Assembly: GCA_025363675.1 (NCBI GenBank)
Contig: JANYDJ010000142.1
Span: 1 to 53,525 of the forward strand
Direction: 5' to 3'
DNA: 53,525 bases
Source: Flavobacteriaceae bacterium
GTDB taxonomy: Bacteria; Bacteroidota; Bacteroidia; UKL13-3
Below, piece after piece: positions 50,577 through 53,525 of this stretch. How positions within the stretch are numbered: the first letter of the stretch is position 1; each line of letters opens with the position of its first letter. Position numbers and translations under genes: made by a program. Under the pieces are notes generated by a model. The model made no database searches, was not told the origin of the DNA, and worked only from the letters and a program-made list of their open reading frames with translations.

Positions 50577-52763
50577 ATGATTAATAAATTTCTCATACTT
50601 TTTATGTTATGCTTTTTATCGCATATAATATGTGCCCAAGAAATTAAATGGCACTTTCCTCCTTGTGCTGATTCGGTTACTGAGGAAAATATAGATGGGT
50701 ATTATTTCTCTTTTTATACAAATGGTAAAAAAGGATATTTTAATGGTGAAAAAATAGCAGTGCCTGCAAAGTATGATGAGATAATAGGTTCAGACCTTGA
50801 TAATTATTATTTTATAAAAAACAAAAATAAATGGGGTATATATAATGCAAACTCTGACAGTAATAAAGAAACACTGCCTTGTATTTATGACAGTATATGC
50901 AAGACAGACTGGCCCCGGACCCGATGCCGTATTGTCAAAAAAAATGAGTGTGCGTATTATAATTTAAGGTTGAATAAATGGGAAACTAAATTTACTAATA
51001 ACTGTATCTTGCCTGCTGATGAAGAAACACAATATACCTCATATCATAAAAATGTGGTTATCCAAAATACATGGATGACAAGGGAAGAATACCTTAAAAA
51101 GAAAAACGATACCGCTATAATTTTGATTCGATTGCTTTTTAAGAATAAAGAAATGTGGATGATAGAACAATTGAATGACAATATCTATTTTGTTTACGCT
51201 AAGTTCCAATATGATTCTATAAACTATGAGTATAAGAACATTATTATTAAACTATCTTCAAAAACTATTATTACTGAATATGTATCCAAAGCACAATTAG
51301 ACGGTAAAAATATTGTCTGTACTGGAATTAAAAACAAACCATGGTTAACTTATACAATTGATACAATAACGGGCAAAAAAATAACACCATTTTTCGAGCT
51401 CGTAGACACAGATATTGCAAACGGGTATATTAATTATTATTGGGGTGAGAAGTCAAGAACTGAATACAGATTAGCAAAAGTAATAAACAAAAAAGGAGTA
51501 AGTATGAAAGGTTTGTTTAATAAAGATTATAGAATAATTATACCTTTTAAATTTGATGATATTTATTTCCCATGTAGCAAAGATTTATTATTCTGCAAAA
51601 TATACTACCATCCAAAAGTGAGAACATTCAATCCATATGGTTATAATATAAATGTGGAACCCGAAATACACCACCAACCAACAATAAGAATATTTAATTT
51701 AAAAACAAATAAATTTATAGAACATAAATTTGACACCATTCAGTATGTGAGCAATACAGCTCCTATGGTTGTGCGAAAAAATAAGAAATATTATATTTAC
51801 AATCTAGAAACTGATAGAAAGACAAAATTACCTTTTAACAAAATATTATCTTCCCTTAATGAAGATAGTATTTTGATAGTTTCTAAAAAGAATAAAATTC
51901 AATTATATAATTTAAATCAAAGATGTTTTATATCCTCAGCCCATGATTCAATCTATCATGTAAGTATTGAACCTACTGACGAGAGATATAAGATGGATTA
52001 TGGATTTATTAAAAGAGCAATTGTTTTTAAAGATAATTTAACCATAGGTGTATTAAACGCACGAGGCAATATTATTATACCACCTATATATGACAATATA
52101 CTTGCCTATGGAGAACCCAACACTTCCTACTTTCCTAACAGTAAAGGTGATTTCTTATTCTTAAAAAAAGGACTCTATTCATATTTGTATAATTTAGATT
52201 CATCAAGAATAGAATATGATAGCTTGTCTCAATTAAAGAGTATATACAAATATTCACAAAATACAGACTATTGGTATAAACGCAATGGCAAATGGGGACT
52301 CGTCAATAAGTACTTAAATAAATATTTACCTGCTCAGTACGATACTTTCTATATATACAATGACAAATATTATTTGAAACAAGATGGCAAATATAAAATT
52401 TATAATTTTACCAATAGCATTCTTCAACAAGAAGGTTATGATACTATTATTCATCTAAAACAAAATGATTACCTAGTGATAAAAAGTGGAAAATATGGAT
52501 TACTGAAATTAAATAAGAAACCTAGTATAATACCGTGCATATATGACAGCATTTATTATGAATGTGATTCTCGTAATTATGAATCAAACGGAAACTCTTA
52601 TGTTTATCCAATAGCAATACTAAAAAAAGGCAATAAATTCGGAATCAGCTTACATGAGAATTATTCTACACCTGCAGTATTTGAAAACTACAAATACCGA
52701 AATTGCTCCAGAATGTGGGCCAAATACAATGGCAAATGGGGAATCCTCAGTAAAAATCAATAA
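50577..52763 (+). CDS. Secreted WG-repeat protein
   Basis: The 728-residue protein has a signal peptide (FLILFMLCFLSHIICAQ). The remainder consists of WG beta-repeat units, clearest at about 75-85 (NKWGIYN), 500-520 (IGVLNARGNIIIPPIYDNI), 570-590 (GKWGLVNKYLNKYLPAQYD), 645-665 (KYGLLKLNKKPSIIPCIYDS) and the end (GKWGILSKNQ). Central units are more degenerate. There is no membrane anchor or zinc ribbon, unlike the WG protein at 853, and no T9SS sorting domain, so a periplasmic location is likely. Function is unknown. It is just downstream of ruvB (33 bp), but the intervening AT-rich sequence may hold its own promoter. Confidence 0.85.
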   Translation: MINKFLILFMLCFLSHIICAQEIKWHFPPCADSVTEENIDGYYFSFYTNGKKGYFNGEKIAVPAKYDEIIGSDLDNYYFIKNKNKWGIYNANSDSNKETLPCIYDSICKTDWPRTRCRIVKKNECAYYNLRLNKWETKFTNNCILPADEETQYTSYHKNVVIQNTWMTREEYLKKKNDTAIILIRLLFKNKEMWMIEQLNDNIYFVYAKFQYDSINYEYKNIIIKLSSKTIITEYVSKAQLDGKNIVCTGIKNKPWLTYTIDTITGKKITPFFELVDTDIANGYINYYWGEKSRTEYRLAKVINKKGVSMKGLFNKDYRIIIPFKFDDIYFPCSKDLLFCKIYYHPKVRTFNPYGYNINVEPEIHHQPTIRIFNLKTNKFIEHKFDTIQYVSNTAPMVVRKNKKYYIYNLETDRKTKLPFNKILSSLNEDSILIVSKKNKIQLYNLNQRCFISSAHDSIYHVSIEPTDERYKMDYGFIKRAIVFKDNLTIGVLNARGNIIIPPIYDNILAYGEPNTSYFPNSKGDFLFLKKGLYSYLYNLDSSRIEYDSLSQLKSIYKYSQNTDYWYKRNGKWGLVNKYLNKYLPAQYDTFYIYNDKYYLKQDGKYKIYNFTNSILQQEGYDTIIHLKQNDYLVIKSGKYGLLKLNKKPSIIPCIYDSIYYECDSRNYESNGNSYVYPIAILKKGNKFGISLHENYSTPAVFENYKYRNCSRMWAKYNGKWGILSKNQ

Positions 52764-52771
52764 TATTATTC

Positions 52772-52779
52772 TATCTTTG
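52772..52779 (+). promoter_or_regulatory. Candidate -7 element for ribD
   Basis: TATCTTTG is a perfect TAnnTTTG match starting 13 bp before the ribD ATG, only 9 bp after the WG-protein stop, predicting a leaderless ribD mRNA. Confidence 0.5.
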
Positions 52780-52784
52780 TCCCC

Positions 52785-53525
52785 ATGCACGAAACTTATA
52801 TGAAACGATGCCTGCAACTTGCCGCTAATGGCGAGGGGCTTGTAGAGCCCAACCCAATGGTGGGCTGTGTGATTGTGCACGAGGATAAAATTATTGCAGA
52901 AGGTTTTCATCATCAATATGGTGGCGACCATGCAGAAGTGGACGCGATAAACAAATTGCACGGATTCGAAAAGTTTGGTGAGTGTAGTTTGTATGTGAAC
53001 TTGGAGCCATGTTCGCATACGGGTAAAACCCCACCTTGTGTAGATTTGATTATCGAGAAAAAATTCAAACAGGTTATTATAGCACAGCAAGACCCTAACC
53101 CATTAGTAGCAGGAAAAGGAATTGAAAAACTACAAGCCGCAGGCATAGAAACTATTATAGGAGTTAGTGGAAAAGAAGCTCTGGAATTAAACAAACGTTT
53201 CAATTGTTTTCATCAAAAAAATAGACCTTTCGTTACCCTTAAGTGGGCCCAAACTGCGGATGATATTATAGCACCGCAAATGCGTGATCCAAATTATCAA
53301 TCGTTAAGATATATCAGTAATCAATATTCGGTGAGGCAGGTGCATCGTTACAGGGCTTGCCATGGTGCAATACTTGTGGGTTCTAATACAGCGTTAAATG
53401 ACAATCCTACTTTGGATGTGCGGCATTGGGAAGGAAAGAATCCTGTACGTGTTGTTTGGGACCCGCAGTTACGATTAACACAAGATTTGAATGTGTTTGA
53501 TGGCACTACCCCTACTCTAGTTTTG
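52785..53525 (+). CDS. ribD: Riboflavin biosynthesis deaminase/reductase RibD (5' part)
   Basis: The frame is open from the ATG at 52785 to the window edge (about 247 residues), so the gene is cut off. The N-terminal deaminase domain (1-145) has NPMVGCVIVH, zinc ligand and catalytic Glu in GGDHAEVDAI, and zinc cysteines in NLEPCSHTGKTPPC. The reductase domain begins with RPFVTLKWAQTADD and continues with SVRQVHRYRACHGAILVGSNTAL (read as short segments) and LDVRHWEGKNPVRVV. The enzyme deaminates diaminohydroxyphosphoribosylaminopyrimidine and reduces the ribose, the second and third steps of riboflavin synthesis. The ORF track omits it because no stop lies in the window. An Asp (TADD) replaces the more usual Gly in the SxDG/TADG motif. 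Confidence 0.96.
   Translation, partial: MHETYMKRCLQLAANGEGLVEPNPMVGCVIVHEDKIIAEGFHHQYGGDHAEVDAINKLHGFEKFGECSLYVNLEPCSHTGKTPPCVDLIIEKKFKQVIIAQQDPNPLVAGKGIEKLQAAGIETIIGVSGKEALELNKRFNCFHQKNRPFVTLKWAQTADDIIAPQMRDPNYQSLRYISNQYSVRQVHRYRACHGAILVGSNTALNDNPTLDVRHWEGKNPVRVVWDPQLRLTQDLNVFDGTTPTLVL

Overview
The window looks like a piece of a Bacteroidota chromosome, probably an environmental sphingobacterial or chitinophagal-type lineage (inference). The supporting signs are low G+C, type IX secretion (T9SS) C-terminal sorting domains on three large secreted proteins, a PorV/PorQ-type barrel, a TonB-dependent receptor with a carboxypeptidase-regulatory-like N-terminus, a 7TM-DISM histidine kinase, TAnnTTTG-type -7 promoter elements, and no clear Shine-Dalgarno sequences. 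The window opens inside a truncated IS1380-type transposase and ends inside ribD, so both ends are incomplete.

Layout. 1-850: IS1380 remnant against the 3' end of a small gene, then a terminator. 853-5548: a zinc-ribbon/WG-repeat membrane protein and a TPR-like secreted protein. 5553-10614 (minus): a giant Ig-like T9SS cargo protein followed 10 bp later by a PorV/PorQ-family barrel. 10820-13630: a TonB-dependent receptor. 13652-19161 (minus): AsmA-family protein and an M1 aminopeptidase lipoprotein. 19325-20240: small secreted protein, heptamer repeats, tRNA-Leu(GAG) and a REP-like double hairpin. 20245-23194: PhoB-type regulator divergent from a secreted beta-helix T9SS protein. 23287-25017: two methyltransferases. 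25179-32814: peroxiredoxin and response regulator divergent from a five-gene operon (ThiF-nitroreductase fusion, GNAT/autoinducer-synthase-like protein, 7TM-DISM histidine kinase, receiver-kinase hybrid, single receiver). 32804-36788 (minus): M23 peptidase, FAH-family hydrolase and pruA. 36930-41963: a 1677-residue GEVED/Ig-like T9SS protein. 42154-43552: a decayed IS5-type element. 43746-47908 (minus): lipoprotein, outer-membrane barrel protein, histidine phosphatase, rplS and GtrA. 48289-53525 (plus): lutA-like gene, four-helix-bundle S23-type gene, ruvB, a WG-repeat protein and partial ribD.

The most striking material falls into three groups. (1) The 25.6-32.8 kb operon couples two predicted small-molecule enzymes to a membrane receptor kinase and a phosphorelay, with three consecutive ATGA start/stop overlaps; it looks like a make-a-signal/sense-a-signal module (inference). 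(2) The intergenic spaces carry a family of elements made of degenerate 7-bp tandem repeats, whose sequence differs from locus to locus, around a constant GCTGACGC core, often with complementary arms. One such sequence flanks the S23-type gene as 25/26-identical direct repeats that start at the stop codons of the two neighbouring genes. (3) A shared 14-bp box with identical spacing to a TTTG -7 half-site lies upstream of the TonB receptor and the beta-helix T9SS protein, so they may be co-regulated, possibly by the PhoB-type regulator encoded beside one of them. Several genes (lutA-like, ruvB, ribD) have a -7 element only 13-15 bp before the start codon, which predicts leaderless or nearly leaderless mRNAs.

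All family assignments come from reading motifs by eye. No database search was run. Residue positions are approximate.
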